Source: Priestia aryabhattai B8W22
GTDB lineage: Bacteria; Bacillota; Bacilli; Bacillales; Bacillaceae_H
NCBI RefSeq assembly: GCF_000956595.1
Contig: NZ_JYOO01000008.1
Span: 62,001-126,000 of the forward strand
Direction: 5' to 3'
Length of the DNA: 64,000 bases
Part shown: piece by piece, positions 35,890 to 45,125 of the stretch
Layout: each line of letters begins with the position of its first letter
How positions within the stretch are numbered: position 1 is the first letter of the stretch
Translations under genes and position numbers: made by a program
Notes under the pieces: generated by a model
Seen by the model: only the letters and a program-made list of their open reading frames with translations
Told to the model about the DNA's origin: nothing
Databases searched by the model: none

Positions 35890-36462
35890 TTATGCGTTCA
35901 CTTTTTCAGCTTTTTTTAGTACGTTAAAAAACTCTTTCATAAATTTAGGTAAATCTGGCCAAGCCTGTCCAGTTACTAAGTTTCTGTCTACGTGAAGCGT
36001 CTGTTCGATAAACACAGCACCTGCCGCTTCTACTTCCGGACGACAAGCAGGATACGCTGTTACTTCTCTGTCTTGCAGGTACTCTCTAACCGTCGTTAAT
36101 ACGAGCTGACCATGACAAATAACGCCTAAAGGTTTATTTTCTTTTAAAAAATGCGCGGCAATTTCCTGAACTTTTGTGTTCATTCGAATGTATTCAGGTG
36201 CCCGTCCTCCTGGAATAATAAGTCCATCATAATCAGCGGGATTCACTTCATCGACAGAAGCATGAGAATCAATTTTATATCCCGTTTTCTCTGTGAAAGT
36301 TTCCATTTCTGGAAGGAAATCATGAACAACCGTTTGGAGCTTCTTTTTTACGGGGGAAGCAATGGTACACTGAATATCTTCTTCTAAACAGCGATAATAC
36401 GGATAAAAAACTTCTAATGCCTCCACGGCATCTCCTGTTAAAATCAAGACACGTTTACTCAT
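35890..36462 (-). CDS. DJ-1/PfpI family protein
   Basis: 190 residues of the DJ-1/PfpI fold: VLILTGDAVEALEVFYPYYRCLEE at the N-terminus, GLIIPGGRAPEYIR, PLGVICHGQLVLTTV with the nucleophilic-elbow Cys in the CHG motif, and LVTGQAWPDLPKFMKEF at the end. Members are deglycases, glyoxalases, peptidases or hydratases, so function cannot be fixed. It lies between the glcDF regulator and the GntP/alcohol dehydrogenase genes, which suggests, without proof, a role in hydroxy-acid or carbonyl metabolism. Confidence 0.85.
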   Translation of the reverse strand: MSKRVLILTGDAVEALEVFYPYYRCLEEDIQCTIASPVKKKLQTVVHDFLPEMETFTEKTGYKIDSHASVDEVNPADYDGLIIPGGRAPEYIRMNTKVQEIAAHFLKENKPLGVICHGQLVLTTVREYLQDREVTAYPACRPEVEAAGAVFIEQTLHVDRNLVTGQAWPDLPKFMKEFFNVLKKAEKVNA

Positions 36463-36545
36463 CTTTTATCACCTTTTCTTTCTTAATGTCGTCATTTACT
36501 TCTTCTCGCAAGCTGCTTTTCATTCCTGCTTTTCTCTTTATGAAT

Positions 36546-36601
36546 AATAAAAAAAGCAGGGCCTTCATTCCTTTACTAGGAATGTCAGCCTTGCTTTTTA
36601 T
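36546..36601 (-). terminator. Bidirectional intrinsic terminator
   Basis: AAAAAGCA..GGC, CATTCCT / AGGAATG, GCC..TGCTTTTT form a long interrupted stem with A and T runs at either side. It overlaps the end of the IDEAL gene at 36585 and ends its transcript. Confidence 0.75.
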
Positions 36602-36911
36602 CTTGTACTCTTTTTAATTCAGCTGTTAATTCGATAAACCAAGCTTCGTCTTTTGTTAGCAGCGCAAGATCAATTAATGAAAGAATCTGCTCTTCGTGCG
36701 CCGTTTTTTGAAGGGGCAGCTTCTCTATTTTTCCATCCATCATGCCAATGGTTGTGCCGACCATTTTTTCATCATCACTTTTTACAACGTTGATTAGTGC
36801 TGCTTTTTTAGACGGGTTAATCGTTTGAATATATCCATATATAAGTTCACCGTTGCGAGATTTTCCTTTGACCCAGTCGCCTACTTTTAAATTTTCTTCA
36901 AATAGCTTCAC
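36585..36911 (-). CDS. IDEAL-domain protein with N-terminal KOW-like barrel, 109 aa
   Basis: The N-terminal half (KVGDWVKGKSRNGELIYGYI) reads as a small beta barrel of the KOW/SH3 kind; the C-terminal half ends with LSLIDLALLTKDEAWFIEL, an IDEAL domain. AAAGGAG is seven bases before a GTG at 36911 and only one base before the ATG at 36917, so GTG is preferred. Function unknown. Second IDEAL protein of the window. Confidence 0.75.
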   Translation of the reverse strand: MKLFEENLKVGDWVKGKSRNGELIYGYIQTINPSKKAALINVVKSDDEKMVGTTIGMMDGKIEKLPLQKTAHEEQILSLIDLALLTKDEAWFIELTAELKRVQDKKQG

Positions 36912-37059
36912 AGTCATTCTCCTTTCTTCATAAACATGCTAAAAATTAATGTAACGGCATATAGTATTCTAGAAAGTAGTGTAATCATAATACTTACAGT
37001 TTAGAAAGTCAAAGAATCTGTTTTAGAGCAAAAGGCTCGATATACAAAATCACTGCAAC

Positions 37060-37098
37060 AATAAAAAAATCCGGACGATAAATCGTTCGGATCTTTCT
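37060..37098 (-). terminator. Hairpin terminator behind the GntP permease
   Basis: ATCCGGACGAT / ATCGTTCGGAT (one G-T mismatch) with two-base loop; on the minus strand TTTTTTTATTG follows. Similar in sequence to the hairpin at 18564-18616. Confidence 0.8.
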
Positions 37099-37124
37099 GC
37101 AACTACACTCAACCTCTTTATTTG

Positions 37125-38558
37125 TTACACGAGTCCAGTTAAGCTGTAGATTCCAATGATTAAGAAACATGCAAGCGTTTTTATAACAGTGATGGCAAAA
37201 ATATCTCGGTAAGACTGTTTGTGTGTTAACCCGGTAATAGCAAGAAGGGTAATAACAGCTCCGTTATGAGGAAGCGTATCCATACCGCCTGATGCCATCG
37301 CTACAACTCTGTGCATAACTTCAGGAGGAATGTTGTACTGATTAATAGCTTCTACATACTTATCTCCCATTGCACTAAGCGCAATTCCCATACCTCCAGA
37401 GGCAGAGCCTGTAATACCAGCTAAGATGTTTGTCGTAACGGCTCCATTGACAAGCGGATTTGTAAAGGTATGTGAAATACCATCACGAACGGTTGCAAAG
37501 CCAGGAAGAGATGAAATAACGCCTCCAAAGCCATACTCAGCTCCCGTGTTCATCGCTGCGAGAAGCGCTCCGCCAATACTTGCGTTAAGACCCGCTTGGA
37601 AACCGGTGGTCACTCTTTTCCAATCGTAAGCAATCGTCGTAATAATTCCAATAACAAGTGCTAGCTCTACTGACCAAATACCGACAACTGCAGTTAAATC
37701 TACTTTTCCGAACGCTTCAAGACCAATTTTGGCAAAATCAAAACCGTCTGGGTACCACTTTGGAATAGAAACCGTGAAAAATTTGTTTGCAACCCCTACA
37801 AGCACGAGCGGAACAAATGCTAAAATCTGTCTTGCTACGCTAGGTTCATATTTAGGCTCTGTAGAAGGCACAGACTCTTTTTCTAGTTCTGCAGCAGCCG
37901 CTAGTTCATTATTAAATCCGTAGTAGCCTTCTCCAGCTTTTCTTGCTTTTTTGCTTCGGCTTTCTAAATACCAAAGACCTAAGCTAAAGACAATAACCGA
38001 TCCGATAATCCCCAGTGTCGGAGCAGCATAGATGTCTGTTTTAAAAAAAGTCGTTGGAATAACGTTTTGAATTTGCGGTGTACCCGGAAGTGCATCCATG
38101 GTAAACGAAATAGCTCCTAATGCAATCGTTCCCGGTACTAATCGTTTTGGAATATTCGCTTCGCGGAATAAGTTAGCCGCAAATGGATAAACTGCAAACG
38201 CAACAACGAATAAACTTACGCCGCTGTAGGTTAAGATTGCTCCCATTAAAACAATAGCCAAGATGGCGCGTTTAGCCCCTACTACTTTAACAATGGTTTT
38301 CGCAATCGATTCGGCGACTCCAGACATTTCAACCATCTTCCCGAAGACTGCTCCTAATAGAAAGACAGGGAAGTAGTTTTTAATAAATCCAACCATTTTC
38401 TCCATAAAAACGTTTGAGAAAAACGGGAGTGCATAGCTTGGTTCCGTTAAAATAACGGCTAGCAGCGCACAAAGTGGCGCAAATAAAATAACTGAAAATC
38501 CGCGGTAAGCAATCAGCATCAAAAGCCCCAGAGACAGCAAAATAATCAGCAAATCCAT
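37125..38558 (-). CDS. GntP-family permease
   Basis: 477-residue membrane carrier of the gluconate:H+ symporter family, with about twelve hydrophobic segments. Visible: LPFFSNVFMEKMVGFIKNYFPVFLLGAVFG, TMDALPGTPQIQNVIPTTFF, and near the end GITGSASGGMGIALSAMG and MASGGMDTLPHNGAVITLLAITG, typical of GntP. Cargo may be gluconate, glycerate, hydroxybutyrate or lactate. The frame starts at 38582, but AAAGGGG lies six to eight bases before the ATG at 38558. It is 45 bases behind the iron alcohol dehydrogenase and probably shares its cre-controlled promoter. Confidence 0.87.
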   Translation of the reverse strand: MDLLIILLSLGLLMLIAYRGFSVILFAPLCALLAVILTEPSYALPFFSNVFMEKMVGFIKNYFPVFLLGAVFGKMVEMSGVAESIAKTIVKVVGAKRAILAIVLMGAILTYSGVSLFVVAFAVYPFAANLFREANIPKRLVPGTIALGAISFTMDALPGTPQIQNVIPTTFFKTDIYAAPTLGIIGSVIVFSLGLWYLESRSKKARKAGEGYYGFNNELAAAAELEKESVPSTEPKYEPSVARQILAFVPLVLVGVANKFFTVSIPKWYPDGFDFAKIGLEAFGKVDLTAVVGIWSVELALVIGIITTIAYDWKRVTTGFQAGLNASIGGALLAAMNTGAEYGFGGVISSLPGFATVRDGISHTFTNPLVNGAVTTNILAGITGSASGGMGIALSAMGDKYVEAINQYNIPPEVMHRVVAMASGGMDTLPHNGAVITLLAITGLTHKQSYRDIFAITVIKTLACFLIIGIYSLTGLV

Positions 38559-38603
38559 AATGTTTCCCCTTTCATCCCTCATTCAATTTGTCTTGAATGT
38601 ATC

Positions 38604-39794
38604 TTATTTTTTATAAAGTGCAGACTCAAACTCATATTCATAGCACGTGTAATACAGCTGGATAATTTCTTCTGCCGTCGGTACAACCGGATGGTTAGCA
38701 GGACTTCCGCTTTGAATCGCATCCGCTGCCATTTTCTCAACCGCCGCATAAAATAGCTGGCGATCAATGCCCCACGATTGAAGATTAGGAATCTCTAAGT
38801 CGATACAAAGCTGCTTGATGGCTTCAATTAACACATCTGCTCCTTCTTTTTTTGTATATGATACGTTCGGAAAAAGAGCTTGTCCTATTTCACCTAAACG
38901 ATCGATTGAAGCCTCTTTTGTATAGTCCAAAACCGCAGGCAGGAGCATCGCATTAGAAATACCGTGCGGCACATGGAATAACGCGCCAATAGGTCGTGAC
39001 ATACCGTGCACTAGAGCAACGGATGAATTTGAAAACGCCATTCCCGCCAGCATAGAAGCATAGGCCATTTCGTTTCTTGCTTGAACATTTTCTCCATTTC
39101 TGTACACAAGACGGATATTTTTCATGATTAACTCAATTGCTTGAAGCGCAAGTGAATCTGTAAAAGGATGTGCTTTTTTAGACAAATACGCTTCCACTGC
39201 ATGACTGAGTGCATCAATTCCTGTAGCTGCCGTTACGTGTTTCGGACATGATAGAGTTAATAACGGATCAACAATGGCTGTATCTGGCAATAATTGAGGT
39301 CTTGCGAGCATCATTTTTACATCGTACGCCGTGTCAGTAATAACCGTCGCTTTCGTCACTTCTGAGCCTGTTCCAGCAGTCGTAGGCACGGCAACCAAAG
39401 GAAGAGGACTATCTTGAAAATCTTGTTGATTTTGAAAATACGTTCGTAGATGCCCTTCATTTGTCATCATAATGGCAACCGCTTTTCCAGTATCGATACA
39501 GCTGCCTCCCCCTAAGGCAATAACCACATCGCACTGCTCCATTTTACATATGGCAAGCGCTTCATCTAGATGAATATCTGTCGGCTCTGAATTTACGCCT
39601 GTATACACGGCACAGTCCATGCCAGCTTCTGCTAAGTAACGACGGCAAGTTTCTACATTGCCTGCTTTCACCATAACGTCATCACTTATAAGCAGCGCTT
39701 TTGTCCCAAGCAGTGCAGCCTGTTCTCCAATTTTAGAAAATGACCCTTCTCCATATAAAACCGTGCGTGGTACAAGTAGTTCATAAATTCCCAC
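38604..39794 (-). CDS. Iron-containing (type III) alcohol dehydrogenase
   Basis: 396-residue NAD-dependent dehydrogenase with GGGSCIDTGKAVA (NAD loop, near residue 92), PTTAGTGSEVTKATV near residue 135, and the metal site DALSHAVEAYLSKKAHPFTD and HGMSRPIGALFHVPHG (His ligands). The start is a GTG at 39794, nine bases after AAAGGGGG; a longer frame to 39845 has no RBS. It is first in a unit with the GntP permease. The substrate might be 4-hydroxybutyrate, lactaldehyde or another alcohol. A cre box 60-75 bases upstream predicts catabolite repression. Confidence 0.88.
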   Translation of the reverse strand: MGIYELLVPRTVLYGEGSFSKIGEQAALLGTKALLISDDVMVKAGNVETCRRYLAEAGMDCAVYTGVNSEPTDIHLDEALAICKMEQCDVVIALGGGSCIDTGKAVAIMMTNEGHLRTYFQNQQDFQDSPLPLVAVPTTAGTGSEVTKATVITDTAYDVKMMLARPQLLPDTAIVDPLLTLSCPKHVTAATGIDALSHAVEAYLSKKAHPFTDSLALQAIELIMKNIRLVYRNGENVQARNEMAYASMLAGMAFSNSSVALVHGMSRPIGALFHVPHGISNAMLLPAVLDYTKEASIDRLGEIGQALFPNVSYTKKEGADVLIEAIKQLCIDLEIPNLQSWGIDRQLFYAAVEKMAADAIQSGSPANHPVVPTAEEIIQLYYTCYEYEFESALYKK

Positions 39795-39854
39795 TGTTTT
39801 TCCCCCTTTGTTATCTCGCTGACAATCTCTCCTTCCGTATTTCATGCTGCCTTA

Positions 39855-39869
39855 TGTAAGCGATTTCAT
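39855..39869 (-). promoter_or_regulatory. Catabolite-responsive element (cre)
   Basis: Minus strand ATGAAATCGCTTACA matches the CcpA consensus WTGNAANCGNWNNCW at every defined position. It lies 61-75 bases upstream of the alcohol dehydrogenase start. Confidence 0.8.
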
Positions 39870-40005
39870 TTATTTGTGCAAAAAACCAACATGAACTTCG
39901 TTTTTCTCCCCTATTTATTCTCTTTTTGTATACCCCTTTCCTCTTTCATTCTAAAATTTCATCTTATATTTTTCAATCTTTTTTTGTAACTTTTTAAAAA
40001 TTACA

Positions 40006-40035
40006 AAAAAAGCCAGAGGTATTCTCTGACTTTAC
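40006..40035 (-). terminator. Intrinsic terminator of the TCS-ABC operon
   Basis: AAAG-CAGAG / CTCTG-CTTT with a five-base loop, followed on the minus strand by T7. It lies directly behind the last permease gene. Confidence 0.82.
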
Positions 40036-40038
40036 CAT

Positions 40039-41187
40039 TTAAATAAACTTTTGAACAGTATTATTTCGATTTAATTTATAAATAGACAGCAGGAAAAAAA
40101 CGAGTGCAAAAGTTAGTAAAATGCTGATATTTAACCATAGGCTGCTTAAACCAGCTCCTTGTTGAACACTTTTCAACGTACTTAATACCCACGTTTGAGG
40201 AAGAAAGTCGGCTATTTTCTGCATCACATCCGGCATAAATTCAGGTGGAAAAAAGCAGCCGGACAGTAAACAAGTTGGCGTGATGATAAGCGTCTGAAGA
40301 CCATTCGCTGCTTTTGAACTTTCTGTAAAAGCGATAATTACAAGAGACAAGCCGATGGCTACTAGGCCAAACAAAACTAAAATAAAAAATAGCTGCCATA
40401 CAGGAATGTTCATATCGACGTGAAAAAGAGTCGTAATACAAACAAGTGTAATCATTACTTGCAGAGTTAATAAGATCATATTTGTCATAACATTGGATAT
40501 CACGTATTGCCTTGCACTAACTGGCGAAGCTAGCAGTCTGAAATACGTTCGCTGCTCTTTTTCTTTTGTGATAAGAGCCGATAAATTCACCGCAGAAAAA
40601 AGCATAAACATAATTAAATACCCAATTGTCTGCTTGACAATGTTTTGATCGGTTCCTTTGTCTTCAAGGGCATGCGTAGAGACGTGGAATGGCGCTTTTT
40701 GATAATTCTCATACATTTGTTTAAACGCAGCATCGTCGCCTTCAGCAGCTTGATTCAGCGCAGAAATATTATCAATATATTGATACAAATAAGACTTAAT
40801 AAAGCTCGTTACCTCTGCTCCTTTTATTGAAGTAATCGTAATATGATCTGGTTTGTTCGCTTTGACGCTGTCAGAAAAGCCTTTTTCAAAAGTAATAACC
40901 GCATCCACTTTCTTTGACGTAATCTCATGATCCACTTCTTTGTCCGTGAGCATTTTAACATTTGTTTTATGCAGCCCTTTTAAAAACTGAACGGTATCTT
41001 TTGTAATATCCGTTGAATCGTGATTGACAACTCCGATATTCACCGAAGTCCCTCCTGCATTTCCATAAATAAGAACGGACATTAAAACTCCTGCAATAGG
41101 CAAACCAATAACAAGCACAAGCGTCCTTTTGTTTCTAAGCAGCATATTTCTTAGCATATTTGTGACAAGCCACACGATATTTTTCAT
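40039..41187 (-). CDS. ABC-2 type permease, Lnr-like (second permease)
   Basis: 382 residues. One N-terminal hydrophobic helix (LVLVIGLPIAGVLMSVLIYG) is followed by an extracytoplasmic domain of about 150 residues and five more helices (about 190-375), with GCFFPPEFMPDVMQ before the last pair: the ABC2_membrane_3 layout. It overlaps or nearly touches the preceding permease gene (one base apart). With that protein it forms the membrane part of the exporter driven by the ATPase at 42315. The substrate is unknown; homologous LnrLMN exports linearmycins. Confidence 0.85.
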   Translation of the reverse strand: MKNIVWLVTNMLRNMLLRNKRTLVLVIGLPIAGVLMSVLIYGNAGGTSVNIGVVNHDSTDITKDTVQFLKGLHKTNVKMLTDKEVDHEITSKKVDAVITFEKGFSDSVKANKPDHITITSIKGAEVTSFIKSYLYQYIDNISALNQAAEGDDAAFKQMYENYQKAPFHVSTHALEDKGTDQNIVKQTIGYLIMFMLFSAVNLSALITKEKEQRTYFRLLASPVSARQYVISNVMTNMILLTLQVMITLVCITTLFHVDMNIPVWQLFFILVLFGLVAIGLSLVIIAFTESSKAANGLQTLIITPTCLLSGCFFPPEFMPDVMQKIADFLPQTWVLSTLKSVQQGAGLSSLWLNISILLTFALVFFLLSIYKLNRNNTVQKFI

Positions 41188-41188
41188 G

Positions 41189-42295
41189 TTATAACCCCTC
41201 TCTTTTTCTCAAAAGCACAATGGCTATGCCCAAGAACAAAATAGAGAAGCCTACATTCAACCCAATAGCTGAAAGAGAAGCGCCGATATCATTTGTATAA
41301 ATCAATTTAATAAGTCCATTGTTCATCCAAGTTAAAGGTGATACATTGACGAAGCCCTCTCCAGATCCGTTTTGAAAATAGGTTCCTCCTACAATACAAG
41401 ACACTTGAATAACAACCATAATAATTGCTCTTGCCGCCGCTTCTGTCTTCGTAAGGTAGCTAACTCCTAGTCCAAAGCTAATAGCAAAAAGAATTTGAGA
41501 TACTAACATTACGAGTACTAAAAGTAAATGATCTCCCCAATTCGCATCAAAAAAGTATTTAGTCGACATAATCACCACTAACACACAAATAGTGTGAACC
41601 AAAACAGTACCTAAAATTTTCCCGACAAAAATTTCAGCGGTTTTAATCGGAGCGGCTACTAGTCGACTAGCTGTATTTCGCATACGCTCTCCTCTAATTA
41701 AATAACTCGCTGAGATAGATCCGTACAAAACAATCATAGTTGTCATTGAAATGGCGTAGTAGTCTATTGAATTGGGCTGTTTTTGAGAATGAAGGGATGT
41801 TTCTTGAATATAGTCATGCTTAGACGCACGGAGCAGATTCTCCACTTGCTGAGGATTTACTTTGGCTACTTCCATAGCCACGTTATACTTATCAACAAAC
41901 GTGCTTAACATACCTTGCACCATGTTAAATTCAATGCTGTTTTCTTCATTTCCGTAGAGATGAATGCCTCCGTCTTTCACTTCTACATAAGCTGTATAGC
42001 GCTGTTCTTTTACTTCTTTTTTTCCATCCTGATCTTTTTTCAGCGCTTTAAAGTGAATGCAGGATTTTTCTGCATGTGCAGCAAACTGCTCAAAAGCAGC
42101 AGATGCTTCATTACTTGTGTCCATTTTGTAGAGAACGTAACTGTCGTCTATCGTCATGTCATTATTAAAGGCTTGGGACAAAGCTGTTCCTAAAATAAGG
42201 ACAAGAGCTAGCGGAAAAAGAATCATAAAAATAAATGCACGCTTATCTCGCAGATCACTTTTCATTTCTTTCAAAGCAATTGCAATAATATTCAT
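41189..42295 (-). CDS. ABC-2 type permease, Lnr-like (first permease)
   Basis: 368 residues with the same topology as its neighbour: a first helix (AFIFMILFPLALVLILG), an outside loop of about 140 residues, and five helices from residue 175 on, including SASYLIRGERMRNTASRLVAAP, a motif typical of the family. ATG follows AGGAGGAATAAC-type RBS. It lies 20 bases behind the ATPase gene, in the order ATPase-permease-permease. Confidence 0.86.
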   Translation of the reverse strand: MNIIAIALKEMKSDLRDKRAFIFMILFPLALVLILGTALSQAFNNDMTIDDSYVLYKMDTSNEASAAFEQFAAHAEKSCIHFKALKKDQDGKKEVKEQRYTAYVEVKDGGIHLYGNEENSIEFNMVQGMLSTFVDKYNVAMEVAKVNPQQVENLLRASKHDYIQETSLHSQKQPNSIDYYAISMTTMIVLYGSISASYLIRGERMRNTASRLVAAPIKTAEIFVGKILGTVLVHTICVLVVIMSTKYFFDANWGDHLLLVLVMLVSQILFAISFGLGVSYLTKTEAAARAIIMVVIQVSCIVGGTYFQNGSGEGFVNVSPLTWMNNGLIKLIYTNDIGASLSAIGLNVGFSILFLGIAIVLLRKREGL

Positions 42296-42314
42296 TCGTT
42301 ATTCCTCCTTTCTT

Positions 42315-43253
42315 TTATAAATCTCTTAGACTGCGTCCTGTGAGCGTCAGAAACACCGTCTCTAAATTGGGGGCTTGCTCCTTGACTGCTTTAATTTCGA
42401 TATGATGCGTCATTAAATAATGAATGACTTTGTTCAAGTTATTCACTTCGGCATTTGAATTAATTTTAATGATTCCATCTTCGTACGTAACGGCTGTTAC
42501 TCCCAGAATGTCTTTTAGACCGCTGCAATCTATATCGTCTGCTTCTTTTACTTCAATCCAAATATCTTTTGTATCGGTGATAATCGATTTCAGCTGCTCT
42601 TTTGTTCCTTCTGCAATAATTTTGCCGTGATCAATAATTGCAATCTTTGTACATACCTCTTCTACTTCTTCCATATAGTGACTGGTATAAATGATTGTGC
42701 TTCCCATTTCATTTAGCTTTTTTACAGATGTTAAAATATAATTTCGCGACTGAGGATCAATGCCAACCGTCGGTTCATCCATAATGATAAGCTTCGGGCG
42801 ATGAGCAATTGCGCATGCGATATTTAACCTTCTTTTCATTCCTCCTGAAAAACTTTTCGGGTACGCCTTTTGTTTATCCAAAAGCCCTACAAACGCTAAA
42901 GCTTCTTCGACTCGTTCGTTAAGAAGTGATCCTCTTAATCCGTAGAGACCTGCAAAAAACTTCACATTTTCATAGGCTGTCAAATCTTCATAAATCGCTA
43001 AGTCCTGCGGAACAATTCCAATGTTCATCTTTGCGAAATTTCGGTGTTTCTTTATATTTTTCCCAAGCACTTCAATATCGCCGCTGTTGCTTTGAAGCAG
43101 ACTAGCCACCATATGAATCGTTGTGCTTTTTCCTGCTCCATTTGTTCCTAAAAAGCCAAATATATCTCCTTCTTCTACTTGTAAAGACAAATTATCTACC
43201 GCAATAAAATCTCCAAATTTCTTTGTTAATTTTTGAATTGATAATACGTTCAT
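42315..43253 (-). CDS. ABC transporter ATP-binding protein, Lnr-like exporter
   Basis: 312-residue ATPase: Walker A GTNGAGKST near residue 42, signature SFSGGMKRRL near residue 139, Walker B LIIMDEPTVGIDP, and a C-terminal extension of about 80 residues typical of drug/lipid exporters. The frame opens at 43328; GAGGTG precedes two adjacent ATGs (43256 and 43253) and the second fits the family start MNVLSIQKLTKKFG. It drives the two following permeases. The two-component system upstream suggests that expression is induced by the exporter's cargo. Confidence 0.9.
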   Translation of the reverse strand: MNVLSIQKLTKKFGDFIAVDNLSLQVEEGDIFGFLGTNGAGKSTTIHMVASLLQSNSGDIEVLGKNIKKHRNFAKMNIGIVPQDLAIYEDLTAYENVKFFAGLYGLRGSLLNERVEEALAFVGLLDKQKAYPKSFSGGMKRRLNIACAIAHRPKLIIMDEPTVGIDPQSRNYILTSVKKLNEMGSTIIYTSHYMEEVEEVCTKIAIIDHGKIIAEGTKEQLKSIITDTKDIWIEVKEADDIDCSGLKDILGVTAVTYEDGIIKINSNAEVNNLNKVIHYLMTHHIEIKAVKEQAPNLETVFLTLTGRSLRDL

Positions 43254-43354
43254 CATTTCACCTCTAGTGTGTTGATATATCCTTATTTTATGAAAAAAAG
43301 GCAAACTTACGTCAGTGCATAAGTTCACCTTTTCCCCATGAGAAATCTCACTAT

Positions 43355-44476
43355 TTATGTATGAAGTTTCTCACCTATCGGCAGCAGTGTGGTAACAGAA
43401 AATCCGTTTGCCCCGTCAACAATCACCGTTCCGTTAATAGAAGCAGCTCTCTCTTCCATTCCTGCTATGCCAAGACCTTTTTGAAACAAGTGAGCACCTT
43501 TTCCATTGTCTTTTACTTCTAATTTAACCATTTTATTTAGTACGTGAAGTTCAATGGCAATCATTGTTGCTTCTGCATATTTTAAAGCGTTTGTAATAGC
43601 TTCTGTTATATTTTCATGGATAATTTTCCACTGAAGAGGCGTGATAAGATCTAAATTACCTTTGTATACAAGAGGCATTGCGATACTATGCTTAGCCTCA
43701 AACTCACCAATAAATAATTTAAGTCTGCTGATTCCTATTTGCTCAGCGGGAGGCTTTATACTTTTTAACGTTAACCTAATTTCTTCAATGCCTTCTTTCG
43801 AAATCGTAATCGCATTTTGAAGAAGAGACAGCGCTTTTTCCTCGTCTTGCTTCATCACATGCTTTGCTGCCTCCATTTGAATAAGCGCTCCTGTCATTGA
43901 ATGACCAATCTTATCATGAATTTCCTGCGATAGTCGATTTCGCTCTTCTAATTTTGAAGCATATTGAGACTGTCTCACATACTCTTTATTTTCATTCACA
44001 TGCTTTTGCAGTTTTTGCATACTTACTCTCGCTTCATCCAGTTTTTGTTCGTAATTGATCGTCCGTTTTTGATAGAGAGCTGCTCCTGTATAAATAAAAA
44101 AAGTAAACGCAGCGACTAACACATACAGAGCGCTACTATCAGAGGGAACAAACAGCACTGGAAGCAAAACAACAAGGAGCAGCATCCATTTTTTTATGAC
44201 TGATTCTCCAATAAGCTCACAAAGGTTTAGCGGCAAAGGAAGAAAAAACAAAGGATGAAGTTGATACGCACAATATAGAATAAGGACAATGGAAACAACA
44301 ATAAACATGCGCTTGAACGCGCTCTTTTTCACAATGGACGCGGCAATATTAACACAGCTGTAAAGAAGCAGTGCTAACACAATAGCTGAAATCGAGTGTA
44401 CATAATTAAACTGAATGTACGTAATAGCCAAAAACAGTATAAGGATGAGCTTAGTCATCATTAATCCGACTTCCAT
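43355..44476 (-). CDS. Sensor histidine kinase, NarL-partner type (HisKA_3)
   Basis: 373 residues. The first 125 residues form about five to six membrane helices with short loops, so the signal is probably sensed in the membrane, as for LnrJ/YfiJ. A coiled coil (about 140-185) leads to the phosphoacceptor region RLSQEIHDKIGHSMTGALIQME (His near residue 190), and the ATPase has NITEAITNALKYAEA and EVKDNGKGAHLF. It is four bases from the response regulator gene and 100 bases ahead of the ABC ATPase. Confidence 0.88.
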   Translation of the reverse strand: MEVGLMMTKLILILFLAITYIQFNYVHSISAIVLALLLYSCVNIAASIVKKSAFKRMFIVVSIVLILYCAYQLHPLFFLPLPLNLCELIGESVIKKWMLLLVVLLPVLFVPSDSSALYVLVAAFTFFIYTGAALYQKRTINYEQKLDEARVSMQKLQKHVNENKEYVRQSQYASKLEERNRLSQEIHDKIGHSMTGALIQMEAAKHVMKQDEEKALSLLQNAITISKEGIEEIRLTLKSIKPPAEQIGISRLKLFIGEFEAKHSIAMPLVYKGNLDLITPLQWKIIHENITEAITNALKYAEATMIAIELHVLNKMVKLEVKDNGKGAHLFQKGLGIAGMEERAASINGTVIVDGANGFSVTTLLPIGEKLHT

Positions 44477-44480
44477 AGTC

Positions 44481-45119
44481 CTACTTCCCTTTACCGGTTA
44501 AATAGTAAATAGCAATTTGAGTACGATGCTCAAGCCCCGTTTTACTTAAAATTGAACTAATATAGTTTGCTACGGTACCTTCTGAAATAAAAAGCGTTTT
44601 AGAAATTTCTTTATTTGAAAGCCCTTTGGCAATCAGCGTCATAATGCTCGTTTCACGCTCGGTAAACTGTGTCATATCCGCTTTGGACTGGCGCTCAGTT
44701 GCAGCGTTTAAACTTGATTTAATCTTATCAAGCACAACATCTTGCAGAACCGTATGCCCGTTGAAGACACTTTTGATTGCGTCTCGAATGCGCTCTGGCT
44801 CTGTATTTTTTAACAAGTAGCCTTTAGCTCCGTTTTTTACAGCATCAATAATGTATTCATCGTCATCAAACGTAGTTAAAATAAGCGGCTTTGCTTTCGT
44901 TGACTCTGAAATAAGCTTTGTAGCCTCTACACCGTCCATGATAGGCATTCTTACATCTAACAGTGCAATATCGACGGAATGATTCTTGCAATATTGAACG
45001 GCTTCCTGACCATCTTTTAAAGTAGCGACAACGTCGAATTCTTCATATGTATTTAATATAATTTTCATTCCTTCTCGGATAAACGAATTATCATCTGCAA
45101 TAATAATAGTAATTTTCAT
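44481..45119 (-). CDS. NarL/LuxR-family response regulator
   Basis: 212 residues. Receiver domain with the phosphoacceptor Asp in DIALLDVRMPIMDG (near residue 54) and Thr/Lys positions TTFDDDEY and GYLLKNTEP; C-terminal LuxR HTH (LIAKGLSNKEISKTLFISEGTVANYI). It pairs with the downstream kinase and probably controls the ABC exporter of the same operon. The frame is open to a GTG at 45152, but its RBS would be only two bases away; the ATG at 45119 gives the family start MKITIIIADD although with a weak RBS. A palindrome (45126-45144) lies just before that ATG. Confidence 0.88.
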   Translation of the reverse strand: MKITIIIADDNSFIREGMKIILNTYEEFDVVATLKDGQEAVQYCKNHSVDIALLDVRMPIMDGVEATKLISESTKAKPLILTTFDDDEYIIDAVKNGAKGYLLKNTEPERIRDAIKSVFNGHTVLQDVVLDKIKSSLNAATERQSKADMTQFTERETSIMTLIAKGLSNKEISKTLFISEGTVANYISSILSKTGLEHRTQIAIYYLTGKGK

Positions 45120-45125
45120 TTCTTT

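Noticed and set aside
39870-39900. Sigma-54 promoter upstream of the alcohol dehydrogenase
   Set aside because: GG and GC elements are too close (six bases instead of ten).
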